NCBI GenBank assembly: GCA_902588635.1
Contig: CACIPW010000004.1
Span: 1-47,502, forward strand
Length of the DNA: 47,502 bases
Source of the DNA: an uncultured Pelagibacteraceae bacterium
GTDB taxonomy: Bacteria; Pseudomonadota; Alphaproteobacteria; Pelagibacterales; Pelagibacteraceae
Direction: 5' to 3'
The notes beneath the pieces were generated by a model that saw nothing but the letters and a program-made list of their open reading frames with translations, was not told where the DNA came from and did no database searches. How positions within the stretch are numbered: the first letter of the stretch is position 1; each line of letters begins with the position of its first letter. Positions 9,634 through 19,453 of this stretch are shown in pieces. A program made the translations under genes and the position numbers.

Positions 9634-10968
9634 ATGTCAAAAAAATATTTTGGTACTGATGGAATTAGAGGGAAAGTAAATAAAGGAAACATTAATGGAG
9701 AAATGTTTTTTAAATTTGGTTTAGCCGCAGGAACATACTTTAAAAACTTGAAAAAAAATAAACAAACAGCAATTATTGCTAAAGATACAAGATTGTCTGG
9801 TTATACTTTAGAACCTGCTTTAGTATCTGGTTTAGCTTCTGCAGGAATGCATGTTTACACACTAGGTCCTTTGCCAACCAATGGCCTTGCCATGTTAACA
9901 AAAAGAATGAAAGCAAATATGGGTATTATGATAACAGCATCTCATAACCCTTATTTTGATAATGGATTAAAATTGTTTGGACCTGATGGTTTAAAATTAT
10001 CTGACAAAATCGAAAAAAAAATTGAAAAATTAATAGATTCAAAAATTACAAAAAATTTATCTAAACCAAATATTCTTGGCAGGGTAAAAAGGTTAGAAGA
10101 TGCTAACGATAGATATATTGAAATTTTAAAATCTAATTTTCCAAATAATTTTAGCTTAAAAGGAATTAAAATTGCCATAGATTGTGCAAATGGCGCTGGA
10201 TATAAATCTGGGCCAAAACTTTTAAAATCTTTAGGGGCAAAAGTTTATAATGTTGGTACTTCTCCTAATGGGTTAAACATTAACCAAAATTGTGGATCTA
10301 CTTTTCCAAAAAAGATTAAATCTTTAGTTAAAAAACATAAAGTTAATTTAGGAATATCATTGGACGGTGACGCAGATAGAATCATTTTGTGTGATGAAAA
10401 AGGAACCATAGTTAATGGTGATCAGATTATAGCGATGCTTGCGAATAGGTGGAAGAGAAAAAAAATTCTTAGAGGCGGCGTAATTGGAACTCTAATGTCT
10501 AATTATGGATTGCAAAACTATTTTAAAGAACAAAAAATAAGATTTGTAAGAGCCAATGTTGGGGACAGATACGTTAAAGAAAAAATGCAAAAAAATAGGT
10601 TTAACCTAGGAGGAGAACAATCGGGTCATATTATATTGGGAAATTTTGCAACAACAGGTGATGGATTGTTAGTAGCATTAGAAGTTTTATTTTCAATGAG
10701 AAAAGGGAAAAAAGCTAGTGAGTTATTAAATATTTTTAAACCCATGCCTCAAATTTTAGAAAATATTCTTGTCAAAGATAAAAAAATTATAAATAAACTA
10801 AAGTGTAAAAAAGCAATTAAAAAAGCCAGTAAACTAATGGGTAGAAATGGAAGACTTTTGATCAGAAAATCTGGTACAGAACCAAAAATTAGAATTATGG
10901 GCGAGTCGTATAATAAAAAGTTGATTATAAAATGTATAAAAATAATTAAACGGTCAATAAAATATTGA
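9634..10968 (+). CDS. glmM: Phosphoglucosamine mutase
   Basis: 444 residues, normal length. The active-site phosphoserine is S103 in MITASHNPYFDNG. The metal-binding loop DGDADR is at 244-249, the sugar-binding segment GEQSGH follows, and a C-terminal phosphate loop RKSGTEPKIR is present. It interconverts glucosamine 6- and 1-phosphate, leading to UDP-GlcNAc for peptidoglycan and lipid A. Its stop overlaps the thiD start by four bases. Confidence 0.97.
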   Translation: MSKKYFGTDGIRGKVNKGNINGEMFFKFGLAAGTYFKNLKKNKQTAIIAKDTRLSGYTLEPALVSGLASAGMHVYTLGPLPTNGLAMLTKRMKANMGIMITASHNPYFDNGLKLFGPDGLKLSDKIEKKIEKLIDSKITKNLSKPNILGRVKRLEDANDRYIEILKSNFPNNFSLKGIKIAIDCANGAGYKSGPKLLKSLGAKVYNVGTSPNGLNINQNCGSTFPKKIKSLVKKHKVNLGISLDGDADRIILCDEKGTIVNGDQIIAMLANRWKRKKILRGGVIGTLMSNYGLQNYFKEQKIRFVRANVGDRYVKEKMQKNRFNLGGEQSGHIILGNFATTGDGLLVALEVLFSMRKGKKASELLNIFKPMPQILENILVKDKKIINKLKCKKAIKKASKLMGRNGRLLIRKSGTEPKIRIMGESYNKKLIIKCIKIIKRSIKY

Positions 10969-11777
10969 AACCTAAGTCTAAAATTTTAATAATTGCAGGA
11001 TCCGACTCTTCTGGAGGAGCAGGTATACAAGCTGATATTAAAACTGTTACAGCGCTTGGTTCATACGCTATGACTGCAATAACTGCTGTAACTTCTCAAA
11101 ACACTACCGGGGTAACATCAATCACATCTATACCATCGAGAGAAATATCAAAACAAATAGAATTTACTTCAAAAGATATTAAACCCGATGCAATTAAAAT
11201 TGGAATGCTTCATTCAGCCGAAGTTATCAATGCAGTATTAAAGTCTTTAAATAAGATAAGTGTGAAAAAAATTATTTTGGATCCTGTGATGGTTGCCAAA
11301 GGAGGAACCAAATTAATTGATAATTGTTCAATTAAAATTTTAAAATCAAAACTAATAAAAAAAGTTAGTTTAATAACACCAAATATTCCTGAGGCAGAAA
11401 TTTTGGCAAAAACAAAAATTTCTTCAACAAACGATATGATCCATGCTGCAAGAATTTTAATGAGTTTAGGAGCTAAAAACGTATTGATAAAAGGTGGGCA
11501 TCTTAAATCAAGAATTATACAAGATATTTTTTTAAGTAAAAATGAAATATCAAATTTTAAAAACAAAAAAATTAATACAAAAAATACACATGGCACGGGA
11601 TGTACACTATCTAGTGCTATTGCTACATATTACTCATGTGGAAAAACATTAAAGAAATCTTGTGAGATGGCGATTAATTATGTTAACCATTCAATTGGTA
11701 CAGGACCGAGGTATGGCAAAGGTCATGGACCAATAAATCATTTAAGTACAATAAATATTAATAAAAAGTTTAAATGA
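10965..11777 (+). CDS. thiD: Hydroxymethylpyrimidine / phosphomethylpyrimidine kinase
   Basis: 270 residues with a TTG start that overlaps the glmM stop. The N-terminal [19 protein letters not shown] and the C-terminal [14 protein letters not shown] are the two ribokinase-fold signatures of ThiD. The enzyme phosphorylates HMP and HMP-P for thiamine synthesis. SAR11 strains generally lack thiC and import the pyrimidine precursor, so this kinase would act as a salvage enzyme (established for the clade; thiC absence cannot be tested here). Its stop overlaps the purA ATG (ATGA). Confidence 0.94.
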   Translation: MKPKSKILIIAGSDSSGGAGIQADIKTVTALGSYAMTAITAVTSQNTTGVTSITSIPSREISKQIEFTSKDIKPDAIKIGMLHSAEVINAVLKSLNKISVKKIILDPVMVAKGGTKLIDNCSIKILKSKLIKKVSLITPNIPEAEILAKTKISSTNDMIHAARILMSLGAKNVLIKGGHLKSRIIQDIFLSKNEISNFKNKKINTKNTHGTGCTLSSAIATYYSCGKTLKKSCEMAINYVNHSIGTGPRYGKGHGPINHLSTININKKFK

Positions 11778-13066
11778 AAAATGTAGCTGTTGTTGGATCC
11801 CAATGGGGAGATGAAGGCAAAGGAAAAATTGTTGATTGGCTTTCTAGCGAGGCTGATATCGTTGTAAGATTTCAGGGGGGGCATAACGCAGGACATACCT
11901 TAGTAATTGATGGCGTAACATACAAGTTGAGATTATTGCCTTCAGGAATTGTAAGAAAAGATAAAGTGTCAATTATTGGAAATGGTGTTGTTGTTGATCC
12001 GTGGGCTTTGTTGGACGAAATTAAAGAAATTAAATCAAAAGGTGTTGAAATAAGTCAAAAAAACTTAATTGTTTCAGAGGCTGCAAATTTAATTTTACCA
12101 TTTCATAGAGAAATGGATGAAATAAGAGAAGATGCAGCAGGTAAAGCTAAAATAGGAACAACAAGAAGAGGAATTGGTCCAGCATACGAAGATAAAGTTG
12201 GCAGAAGATCAATAAGAGTTATGGATTTAATTTCTGAGAAAAATCTGGACCATAGATTAGAAACAGTTTTAATGCATCACAACGCAATAAGAAAAGGATT
12301 GGGAAAAGAAATTTATAAAAAAGATAAACTAAAGCAAGATTTATTAAAGATAGCACCAGAAATTCTAAAATATTCCCAACCAGTATGGAAAAAAATAGAT
12401 GAATTTAAATCACAAGGAAAAAAAATATTATTTGAAGGTGCGCAAGGTATTTTACTTGATGTTGATCATGGCACGTATCCATTTGTTACATCCTCAAATA
12501 CAGTGGCTTCAGCTGCAGCGACGGGCTCTGGTTGTGGTCCTAATTCAATAAATTATGTTTTAGGTATTACAAAAGCTTATACTACCAGAGTTGGAGAGGG
12601 CCCTTTTCCAACGGAACTGACAGATGAAATAGGAGAAAAACTAGGAACTATAGGAAAAGAATTTGGAACGGTTACAAGTAGAAAAAGAAGATGTGGATGG
12701 TTCGACGGAGTTTTGCTTAGACAAACAATTAAAATTGCCGGAATAGATGGAATAGCATTAACTAAGCTAGATGTTTTAGATCAATTAGATGAAATTAAGA
12801 TGTGTATTGCATATGAAGTTGATGGAAAAAAAATGGATTATTTGCCTGCAGCTGTAGATGATCAATTAAAAGCAAAACCTATTTATAAAAAATTTAAAGG
12901 CTGGAATTGTTCAACTAAGGGTATAAAAAAATTTGATGCCCTTCCTGATAATGCAAAAAATTATATTAAAGAATTAGAAAAATTTATAGAAACAAAAGTT
13001 GCTAGTATTTCTACAAGTCCAGAAAGAAATGATACTATATTAATAGTTGATCCTTTTAGCAGCTAA
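11774..13066 (+). CDS. purA: Adenylosuccinate synthetase
   Basis: 430 residues, normal length. The N-terminal GTP-binding segment [18 protein letters not shown] and catalytic region GHNAGHT are present. Further family motifs follow: [35 protein letters not shown] and [11 protein letters not shown]. It joins IMP to aspartate in AMP synthesis. Its ATG overlaps the thiD stop by four bases. The stop TAA overlaps the rpoH stop on the other strand by four bases, leaving no space for a terminator. Confidence 0.98.
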   Translation: MKNVAVVGSQWGDEGKGKIVDWLSSEADIVVRFQGGHNAGHTLVIDGVTYKLRLLPSGIVRKDKVSIIGNGVVVDPWALLDEIKEIKSKGVEISQKNLIVSEAANLILPFHREMDEIREDAAGKAKIGTTRRGIGPAYEDKVGRRSIRVMDLISEKNLDHRLETVLMHHNAIRKGLGKEIYKKDKLKQDLLKIAPEILKYSQPVWKKIDEFKSQGKKILFEGAQGILLDVDHGTYPFVTSSNTVASAAATGSGCGPNSINYVLGITKAYTTRVGEGPFPTELTDEIGEKLGTIGKEFGTVTSRKRRCGWFDGVLLRQTIKIAGIDGIALTKLDVLDQLDEIKMCIAYEVDGKKMDYLPAAVDDQLKAKPIYKKFKGWNCSTKGIKKFDALPDNAKNYIKELEKFIETKVASISTSPERNDTILIVDPFSS

Positions 13067-13956
13067 TTTGCCGGTAGTAGATTTTTTGATTTTGCAGAGT
13101 TTAACATATGTTTTTGAAGCTTTTCGAAAGCTTTGTTTTCAATTTGTCTTATTCTTTCTCTGCTTATTTTGTATTTTTTACTTAAATCTTCTAAGGTAGT
13201 TGGTTCATCATTTAATCTTCTAGAGTATAAAATTTCTTTTTCTCTATCATTCAATATTTTAATCGAGTCTTTTAAAAGATCTTTTCTTTGATTCATTTCT
13301 TCTTTTTGAGCTAATTGTAACTCTTGGTCCATCTCTTTATCTACAATCCAGTCTTGCCATTCATCTCCATCTTCGCCAATTTGGGCATTAAGAGAATGTT
13401 CTTTTCCAGACAATCTTCTATTCATTGAAACAACTTCTTCTTCACTCACGTTTAATTTATCTGCAATTTCAGAAACATGTTCTTTTCTTAAATCACCTTC
13501 AGTCCTAGGTGCAATTTGATTTTTTAGTTTTTTTAAATTAAAAAATAATTTTTTTTGTGCTGTAGTTGTTCCAATTTTTACCAGACTCCATGATCTTAGA
13601 ATATATTCCTGGATAGATGCTTTTATCCACCACATAGCATATGTAGCTAATCTAAAACCTTTTTCTGGTTCAAACTTTTTTACAGCTTGCATAAGGCCAA
13701 TATTACCCTCTGAGATCATTTCATTTACTGGTAGGCCATAACCTTTGTAACCCATTGCAATTTTTGCAACCAATCTTAAATGGCTTGTTACAAGTTTTTC
13801 AGCAGATTTAATGTTGCCAGTGGACTTCCAATTTTTTGCTAACATATATTCTTCTTCTTTATCCAACATTGGAAATTTTTTGATTTGAGCAAGATAGGCG
13901 GATAGCCCACCTTCATTGGATAGAGCAGGAAGATTATAACTAGAAGTTGTATTCAT
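13063..13956 (-). CDS. rpoH: RNA polymerase sigma-32 factor (heat shock)
   Basis: 297 residues. Sigma-70 region 2 is visible with [24 protein letters not shown]. The RpoH box [12 protein letters not shown] follows, which separates this from the housekeeping sigma. Region 4 carries the helix-turn-helix [27 protein letters not shown] near the C-terminus. It directs RNA polymerase to heat-shock promoters. The gene follows rluD after 41 bases on the same strand, so it is probably co-transcribed with it; I see no clear promoter in that gap. Confidence 0.96.
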   Translation of the reverse strand: MNTTSSYNLPALSNEGGLSAYLAQIKKFPMLDKEEEYMLAKNWKSTGNIKSAEKLVTSHLRLVAKIAMGYKGYGLPVNEMISEGNIGLMQAVKKFEPEKGFRLATYAMWWIKASIQEYILRSWSLVKIGTTTAQKKLFFNLKKLKNQIAPRTEGDLRKEHVSEIADKLNVSEEEVVSMNRRLSGKEHSLNAQIGEDGDEWQDWIVDKEMDQELQLAQKEEMNQRKDLLKDSIKILNDREKEILYSRRLNDEPTTLEDLSKKYKISRERIRQIENKAFEKLQKHMLNSAKSKNLLPAN

Positions 13957-13997
13957 AGACTTATTTATTTAATTAAGATTTTTAATTTTACAACGGT

Positions 13998-14978
13998 TTA
14001 TTTATCAATATTTCTTAGGGTTTTTACTATTATCATTAAATCATTCGGCAAAATAGAAGTAAATCTTAATTTTTTTCTAGATTTAGGGTGAATAAACCCA
14101 AGTACTTTTGCATGTAAAAACTGTCTATTTAAATTATAGATGAGTTTTTCAAGATTTTGATTAACGTTCTTAAATTTTTTAAATTTTTTTCTATACTTTT
14201 TATCCCCCAAAATGTTATTTCCTTTGTGACTCATATGAACCCTTATTTGGTGCGTTCTCCCAGTTTCAAGTTTGCACTCAACCAAACTTAGAATTGGGGT
14301 TTTATCATTTTCAAATACTTCTAAAGTTTTATAATTTGTAACTGCTTTTTTTCCTTTTGTTATTCCAACTTCCATTAGCTGCCTGTTTTTCGAACTTCGA
14401 GTAATTAAAGTTTCAATCCTTCCAAATTGTGGTCTTAATTTTCCCCAGATCATCAACTCATATATTCTCTCAATAGAATGTTTATTAAATTGATTTGATA
14501 AGTTTTCATGAGCAAAATTATTTTTTGCTACCACAACCAATCCAGAGGTATCTTTATCTATTCTATGAACAATTCCAGGCCTTAATTCACCTCCTATATT
14601 TGATAAACTTTTTCCACAATGATTCATAAGCGCATTTACTATTGTATTATCATAATTTCCAGCTCCGGGATGTATTACAATTCCCGCAGGCTTGTTTAGA
14701 ACCAATAGATCGTTATCTTCATAAACAATATCAATTTTAAACTTATATGGCTTCAAGGAAGCTTTTTTTGGTTCAGGTATAACTAAATTAATTTTATCAC
14801 CAGTAGTAACTCTTTGTGATGGATTGATTATTATTGAATTATTTAACTTAAGATTTTTTTGTAGTATTAAATTTTTAATTCTAGTTCTACTTAATTCATT
14901 TTCTTTATTTGATATAAAGGAGTCAATGCGCTGTCCATTTTCTTTATTTTTAACAATTATATTAATGCTATTTTTCAT
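13998..14978 (-). CDS. rluD: RluA/RluD family 23S rRNA pseudouridine synthase
   Basis: 326 residues. An N-terminal S4-like RNA-binding domain lies at about 15-70. The pseudouridine synthase domain carries GIVHRIDKDTSGLVVVAK at about 135-152; the catalytic aspartate is D141. The C-terminal part has LETGRTHQIRVH. RluD modifies helix 69 of 23S rRNA. Specificity between RluD, RluC and RluA paralogues is inferred from the S4 domain and length. The rluD-rpoH order is known in alphaproteobacteria. It diverges from the tRNA-Arg gene with only 23 bases between. Confidence 0.9.
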   Translation of the reverse strand: MKNSINIIVKNKENGQRIDSFISNKENELSRTRIKNLILQKNLKLNNSIIINPSQRVTTGDKINLVIPEPKKASLKPYKFKIDIVYEDNDLLVLNKPAGIVIHPGAGNYDNTIVNALMNHCGKSLSNIGGELRPGIVHRIDKDTSGLVVVAKNNFAHENLSNQFNKHSIERIYELMIWGKLRPQFGRIETLITRSSKNRQLMEVGITKGKKAVTNYKTLEVFENDKTPILSLVECKLETGRTHQIRVHMSHKGNNILGDKKYRKKFKKFKNVNQNLEKLIYNLNRQFLHAKVLGFIHPKSRKKLRFTSILPNDLMIIVKTLRNIDK

Positions 14979-14982
14979 AAAT

Positions 14983-14988
14983 TATAAT
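14983..14988 (+). promoter_or_regulatory. Probable -10 box for tRNA-Arg
   Basis: A perfect TATAAT lies 13 bases upstream of the mature tRNA 5' end. The spacer is only 23 bases, so any -35 would fall inside the rluD coding region; I do not see a convincing one. In this AT-rich sequence the hexamer alone is weak evidence. Confidence 0.35.
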
Positions 14989-15001
14989 AATACTACTATA
15001 T

Positions 15002-15078
15002 GCGCTTGTAGCTCAATTGGATAGAGCGCCTGACTTCGGATCAGGAGGTTGAGGGTTCAAGTCCTTCCTGGCGCACCA
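15002..15078 (+). tRNA. tRNA-Arg (anticodon TCG)
   Basis: 77 bases with encoded CCA. The D arm is AGCTCAATTGGATAGAGC. The anticodon stem CCTGA/TCAGG holds the loop CTTCGGA, giving anticodon TCG. The T arm GAGGG/CCTTC holds the loop TTCAAGT. The acceptor stem GCGCTTG/CTGGCGC pairs except for one T-T position, with a G-T pair beside it. It reads CGA/CGG arginine codons. It borders the accessory-looking sugar gene block to its right, a common place for genome variation. Confidence 0.96.
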
Positions 15079-15118
15079 TTTATTAATAGTAAATTTTATA
15101 TTTAATCACGATTGTATA

Positions 15119-17671
15119 TTACTCTATTGAATTATTTTCTAATGATTTAATATTGATAAACTTATTTGATAATGAATTGTTATTTTTTTTAATTTCTTCA
15201 AAAAAATTCCAAGCCAAAACTAATATAACTGTGTTTTTATCTTTAATCTTTGTTTTTGCATAAATTGGAATATTTACTCCAGGTATAAATTTTTTATGTT
15301 TAAGTTTGTTATCTTCAACTATAAAGTCTATCTCATTTGATATTCCAAAAAAATTAAGAGCAGTAGTGGCTTTTGCAGGAGAACCATAGCCTACAATTTT
15401 TTTATTTTTCTTTTTCAAATCTCTAATATTTTTTACAACATTTTTTTTTAAATTTATTATTTTTTCAGCAAATTTTTCATAAGTTTTAAATTTTTTGACA
15501 CCGAATTTTTCTTCATTCTTTAATATCTTTATAACGCTGTTATGTTTTTTCATTTTTTCATTTTTTGTAATATAAATTCTTAATGATCCACCGTGAGTAT
15601 TAATTTTTTCAGCCTTATATATATTTGCTCCTATTTTATTAAAAAAATAATTTAAACTAGTTAATGACCAATAGTTATAATGTTCATGGTAAATATTATC
15701 AAAAGTTAAATCTTTTATAGTATTTATCAAATATTGTACCTCAATTATTACTGTTCCTTTTTTTGAAATTAATTTTAACATACATTCAGCCATAGATTTG
15801 AGATCATCAGAGTGTGCAAATACATTAGAAGCCAAAACCAAATCTGCATTTTTCTTAATTTTTTTTAAGTTTTTACTGTTTAAAAATCCATTAATAGTTT
15901 TAATGCCATTCTTTTTTGAAATTTTGCAAAGATTTTTTGCTGGCTCTATACCCAATAATTTTTTTATTCCTAATTTTTTGAAAGGTATTAATCCAACTCC
16001 ATCATTACTACCAATGTCTACAATATAAGATTTTTTATTTAATTTTAATTCTTTAAAATAATTTTTTGCAGCATCTTCAAAATGTTTTTTAAATGTTGAT
16101 GATGTAGATGAAAGATAGAAATAATTTGTAAACATTTTTTTTGGATCTACAGAAACTGATAGTTGAGCATTGTAGCAATTTTCACAGTAATTCATTTCAA
16201 GTGGAAATTTTTCAATCTTTTCATTTTTAGAATTAATTAAATTGTTTGCAAGAGGTTGAAAGCCTAGAGAAATTACTCTTTTTAGTTTATTGTTTCCACA
16301 ACAACGGCAATTAATTTTATATGTAGATAATAAATTGTCCCTGTCTTTTTTGTTTATTAGTTCATATGGCAAGGTGTGAGTTATTCCATAATTTTCGTGC
16401 TCTCTTTCACCTCTAACTAAATTTAAAAAAACAGAGTCTTTAGTGAAAACCATTGCATGTGCCACATTTGGTTTTGTAACAATTAAATCTCCTTCGTTAA
16501 CCACGTGAGTTATTCTATGAGGTTTTTCATTAATTAGATCTTTATAAACACTAATATATTGACCTTTAACCAATAAACACTTTTGTTCTTGTATTGGATG
16601 AAAATGATTAGCTCTAATTGTTCCTTTTTTCGATTCAATGTAACCTACCAAATTTACTGGTTCTGTTAGTTCGTAATTACTTATCTTTCCTCTATAATCT
16701 ATAAATTCGTTTTTACCTTTAAAATTTTCCTCTAAGTTATTTTTATTAATTTTATAAGTCCATTTTTCAATCATTTCTTTTATTGAGTCTTCAAGATTGT
16801 ATAAAAATTTGAAACCAGTATTAAGTAATTTACGATTTGACAAAGTATAACCTAAGTTTGGAGTTTCATCTTCTGTGGTCTCTATATTTGTTTTGGGGTT
16901 TATTTTTTTACAAATTTCAGCAACATCTTTTACAGTTGTTTCTTCATTTGAGAGATGAAAAATTTCTTTTTTTATATTCTCTTTTTCTTCCATGAATTTC
17001 ATACATCTTACAACGTCAATTACATTAACAAGACTTTTTAATTGTTTTCCTCCCGAAAATAATTTTATAGTTCCATTTTGTGATGAAATCTTTGAAAATA
17101 AATTAGGCATTATATTTATTCTCATTGCATCAAGAGAATAACCATAAACTGAACCTAGCCTTAATATTACATAATTTTTTTTTGATTTTTTAATGTCCTT
17201 TTCATTTTGAACTTTGCTAGCAGAATACATTAAAATAGGTTTTGGATTTTCTGTTTCTACAATATTTCTTTTTGCTTCATTCATGCCTTCAAATATTACA
17301 TGCGTAGATGGAAATATTATTTTACATTTATCAGAAGTTGATTTTAAAATATTATTAGTACCGTCAACTGCTATTGATCTTATTTTTTCATCCAGTTCAT
17401 TTGTTGTGTCTTTTCCAACATATGCTACATCTGTAATTCCGGCCAAATGGTATACTACATCAGCATTGTACAAATGTTGTTCTAAAAATTTAAAATCTAG
17501 GATATGTCCTTGAAAAAATTCGATGCCCCAATCCTTTAATTGAGATACTCTTTCAGATAAAAATCTATTATCTATGGCAATTATTTTGTTTTGCCAACTT
17601 TCACCAGAATAAATTTTGCACAACTCTGTGCCAAGATATCCTAGAGCTCCTACTATAACTATTTTTTTCAT
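15119..17671 (-). CDS. NAD-epimerase / cupin / C-methyltransferase fusion protein
   Basis: 850 residues with at least three domains. Residues 1-305 form a short-chain dehydrogenase/epimerase with the Rossmann motif GALGYLG (8-14) and catalytic YSASK (149-153). Residues about 330-445 form a cupin like sugar isomerases, with NHFHP (355-359) and PNVAHAMVF. Residues about 453-850 form a sugar C-methyltransferase: zinc-knuckle cysteines (455, 457, 458, 496, 499), SAM motif VDIGSNDG (551-558), IYHEHYNYWSL and the C-terminal GYGSPAKATT motif. The likely role is building a branched, methylated deoxysugar on a nucleotide for surface polysaccharide. It follows a GT2 gene after 13 bases on the same strand. 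The exact sugar cannot be named. Confidence 0.85.
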   Translation of the reverse strand: MKKIVIVGALGYLGTELCKIYSGESWQNKIIAIDNRFLSERVSQLKDWGIEFFQGHILDFKFLEQHLYNADVVYHLAGITDVAYVGKDTTNELDEKIRSIAVDGTNNILKSTSDKCKIIFPSTHVIFEGMNEAKRNIVETENPKPILMYSASKVQNEKDIKKSKKNYVILRLGSVYGYSLDAMRINIMPNLFSKISSQNGTIKLFSGGKQLKSLVNVIDVVRCMKFMEEKENIKKEIFHLSNEETTVKDVAEICKKINPKTNIETTEDETPNLGYTLSNRKLLNTGFKFLYNLEDSIKEMIEKWTYKINKNNLEENFKGKNEFIDYRGKISNYELTEPVNLVGYIESKKGTIRANHFHPIQEQKCLLVKGQYISVYKDLINEKPHRITHVVNEGDLIVTKPNVAHAMVFTKDSVFLNLVRGEREHENYGITHTLPYELINKKDRDNLLSTYKINCRCCGNNKLKRVISLGFQPLANNLINSKNEKIEKFPLEMNYCENCYNAQLSVSVDPKKMFTNYFYLSSTSSTFKKHFEDAAKNYFKELKLNKKSYIVDIGSNDGVGLIPFKKLGIKKLLGIEPAKNLCKISKKNGIKTINGFLNSKNLKKIKKNADLVLASNVFAHSDDLKSMAECMLKLISKKGTVIIEVQYLINTIKDLTFDNIYHEHYNYWSLTSLNYFFNKIGANIYKAEKINTHGGSLRIYITKNEKMKKHNSVIKILKNEEKFGVKKFKTYEKFAEKIINLKKNVVKNIRDLKKKNKKIVGYGSPAKATTALNFFGISNEIDFIVEDNKLKHKKFIPGVNIPIYAKTKIKDKNTVILVLAWNFFEEIKKNNNSLSNKFINIKSLENNSIE

Positions 17672-17684
17672 TTAATTTAAACTT

Positions 17685-18374
17685 TTATATAAATCTTTCA
17701 CGCACAATTCTAAAAATTACACTAAAGATATGATAAAATTTAATTTTTTTTCCTTCTTCGTGAGTTCTGCCATTATAAGAAATAGGAACTTCATAAAATT
17801 TTTTACCCTTTTTAACCACTTTACAAAGAATTTCTGCATGTTGTTCAAATCCTGAAGTTCTAAGCTCATTGTAGTCTAATAGTTTATTTTTATAACAAAG
17901 ATAACAAGAATAAATATCAGTAAATGTTGTGTTGTAAAGAATATTAAAAATAAAAGTCAAAAAATAATTACCAATTTTATTTAATATATTGTGTGATCTC
18001 ATGTATTCACTAAAGTTAAATCTAGATCCAATAATAACATCTGCGTCAAATTCCCTACAAACTCTAATAAATTTTTTAAACTCAATTGGATCATATTCAA
18101 GGTCGCCATCTTGAAAGATTATATAATCTCCTTTGGCAATCTTAAGTCCTTCTCTTACCGAATATCCTTTGCCTGAATTTTTATTATTATTTATTAATGT
18201 TGAAAATAGATTTTTATTATTTTCTAATAAATTTTTAGTATCATCTGTTGAGCCGTCGTTAATTACAATAAATTCATATTCTATATTTTCTATTTTGGTT
18301 TGATTGAGTCTCTCTAGTAGTTTTAAAATCGTTTTTTCTTCGTTAAACACTGGAATTATTACTGAAAATTTCAT
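17685..18374 (-). CDS. Family 2 glycosyltransferase (DPM1-like)
   Basis: 229 residues from the preferred ATG at 18374; an ATG at 18395 would add seven hydrophobic residues before the standard MKFSVIIPVFNEE start. GT-A fold signatures are VIIPVFNEEKT, VINDGSTDDT, SGKGYSVREG and the metal-binding FQDGDLEYDP. This resembles polyprenyl-phosphate sugar transferases without the C-terminal membrane part. There is a short hydrophobic stretch GNYFLTFIFNILYN. It lies 13 bases upstream of the fusion gene, so both likely serve one surface glycan pathway. Confidence 0.88.
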   Translation of the reverse strand: MKFSVIIPVFNEEKTILKLLERLNQTKIENIEYEFIVINDGSTDDTKNLLENNKNLFSTLINNNKNSGKGYSVREGLKIAKGDYIIFQDGDLEYDPIEFKKFIRVCREFDADVIIGSRFNFSEYMRSHNILNKIGNYFLTFIFNILYNTTFTDIYSCYLCYKNKLLDYNELRTSGFEQHAEILCKVVKKGKKFYEVPISYNGRTHEEGKKIKFYHIFSVIFRIVRERFI

Positions 18375-18473
18375 AAATATAATTAAATAAAACAATTTAT
18401 ACTAAATTTAATCTATTAAAAGAATAAATATAATTGTAATAAAATTGAAAGTTAATTGAAAAAAAATTAATTT

Positions 18474-19451
18474 ATGAAAAAAAAGGTAGAAAAAGATATA
18501 TCTATTTTGATACCCTCAAAGATCATAGATGATAATCTGAGGTACTGCATAAAACAAATAAGAAAATTTTACAAAAATATAAAAATAATTTTAGTTTTAG
18601 ATAAACCTTCAGAATCTAAAATGGATAAAAATATTCAAATAGTAATTTCAGGAAATGAAACTATTGGATTTAAAAGAAATTTAGGTCTCAAGTATGTAAT
18701 TACTAAATTTGTATCTTTTATTGATAGCGACGCTTACCCAAATTCACGTTGGTTAGATGAAAGTTTAAATTTGTTTAAAGATAAAAAAATTGCTTTAGTA
18801 GGTGGACCAAATTTATCTCCTAAAACAAAAAATGTTGAAAAAATTTTAGTTGCAAGATCAAGAAGAAATTCAATAGTTACACTTAATCCCAAAGTAAAAT
18901 CTATTAAAACTAACAAGCATTTTATAAATTTTTTACCCAGTTGTAATATGATAATGAGAACTTCAATATATAAAAAAATTAAAGGGATGGACTCAAGACT
19001 CTACTCCAGTGAAGAAATTTCATTAAACTACAAATTAAACAAAAAAGGTTTTAAAATGATTTTTAGTCCCAAAGTTTTTGTTTTTCATTCTGATAGAAAT
19101 TTTAAACATTTTGCTCGCCAAAGGTTTATTTATGGTTCAACTGGCTTATGGTATTTAATAAGATACCCATGTAAGGAAAGTTTTATGTTGTTTGCATCAA
19201 GCTTTCCAACATTATTTGTTTTATTTTTTCCAATGGTATTCATTAGTAATGCCTTAAAGTTAACTTTTTTATTAGGTATATTTTTCCTAATTTTATTAAT
19301 ATTTATAAATAGTGTGAAAATTAATTTTAAAAATAATTTTATTAAAAGTGTAAAATTATCTTTAATAAGTTTTTTTTATCCAGGTCTCGGTCTTCTTGCG
19401 AGAATTTTTTTGAAAAACAATACGTTTAAAAAATTGTATACACAAAAATAA
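18474..19451 (+). CDS. Membrane-associated family 2 glycosyltransferase
   Basis: 325 residues. The N-terminal ISILIPSK begins a GT-A fold. GFKRNLGLKYV and the metal site DSD at 84-86 (FIDSDAYPNSRWLDE) follow, with ALVGGPNLSP and the acceptor-side motif SSEEISLNYKLNKKGFKM. The C-terminal third has about three hydrophobic helices (about 235-325), suggesting membrane attachment. It is divergent from the other GT2 gene and two bases ahead of the radical SAM gene, with which it is surely co-transcribed. Donor and acceptor are unknown. Confidence 0.85.
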   Translation: MKKKVEKDISILIPSKIIDDNLRYCIKQIRKFYKNIKIILVLDKPSESKMDKNIQIVISGNETIGFKRNLGLKYVITKFVSFIDSDAYPNSRWLDESLNLFKDKKIALVGGPNLSPKTKNVEKILVARSRRNSIVTLNPKVKSIKTNKHFINFLPSCNMIMRTSIYKKIKGMDSRLYSSEEISLNYKLNKKGFKMIFSPKVFVFHSDRNFKHFARQRFIYGSTGLWYLIRYPCKESFMLFASSFPTLFVLFFPMVFISNALKLTFLLGIFFLILLIFINSVKINFKNNFIKSVKLSLISFFYPGLGLLARIFLKNNTFKKLYTQK

Positions 19452-19453
19452 AA

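Noticed and set aside
18375-18395. Upstream ATG adding seven residues to the minus-strand GT2 enzyme
   Set aside because: GT2 proteins normally begin directly with the M-x-x-SVIIPVFNE strand; the added residues have no function visible.
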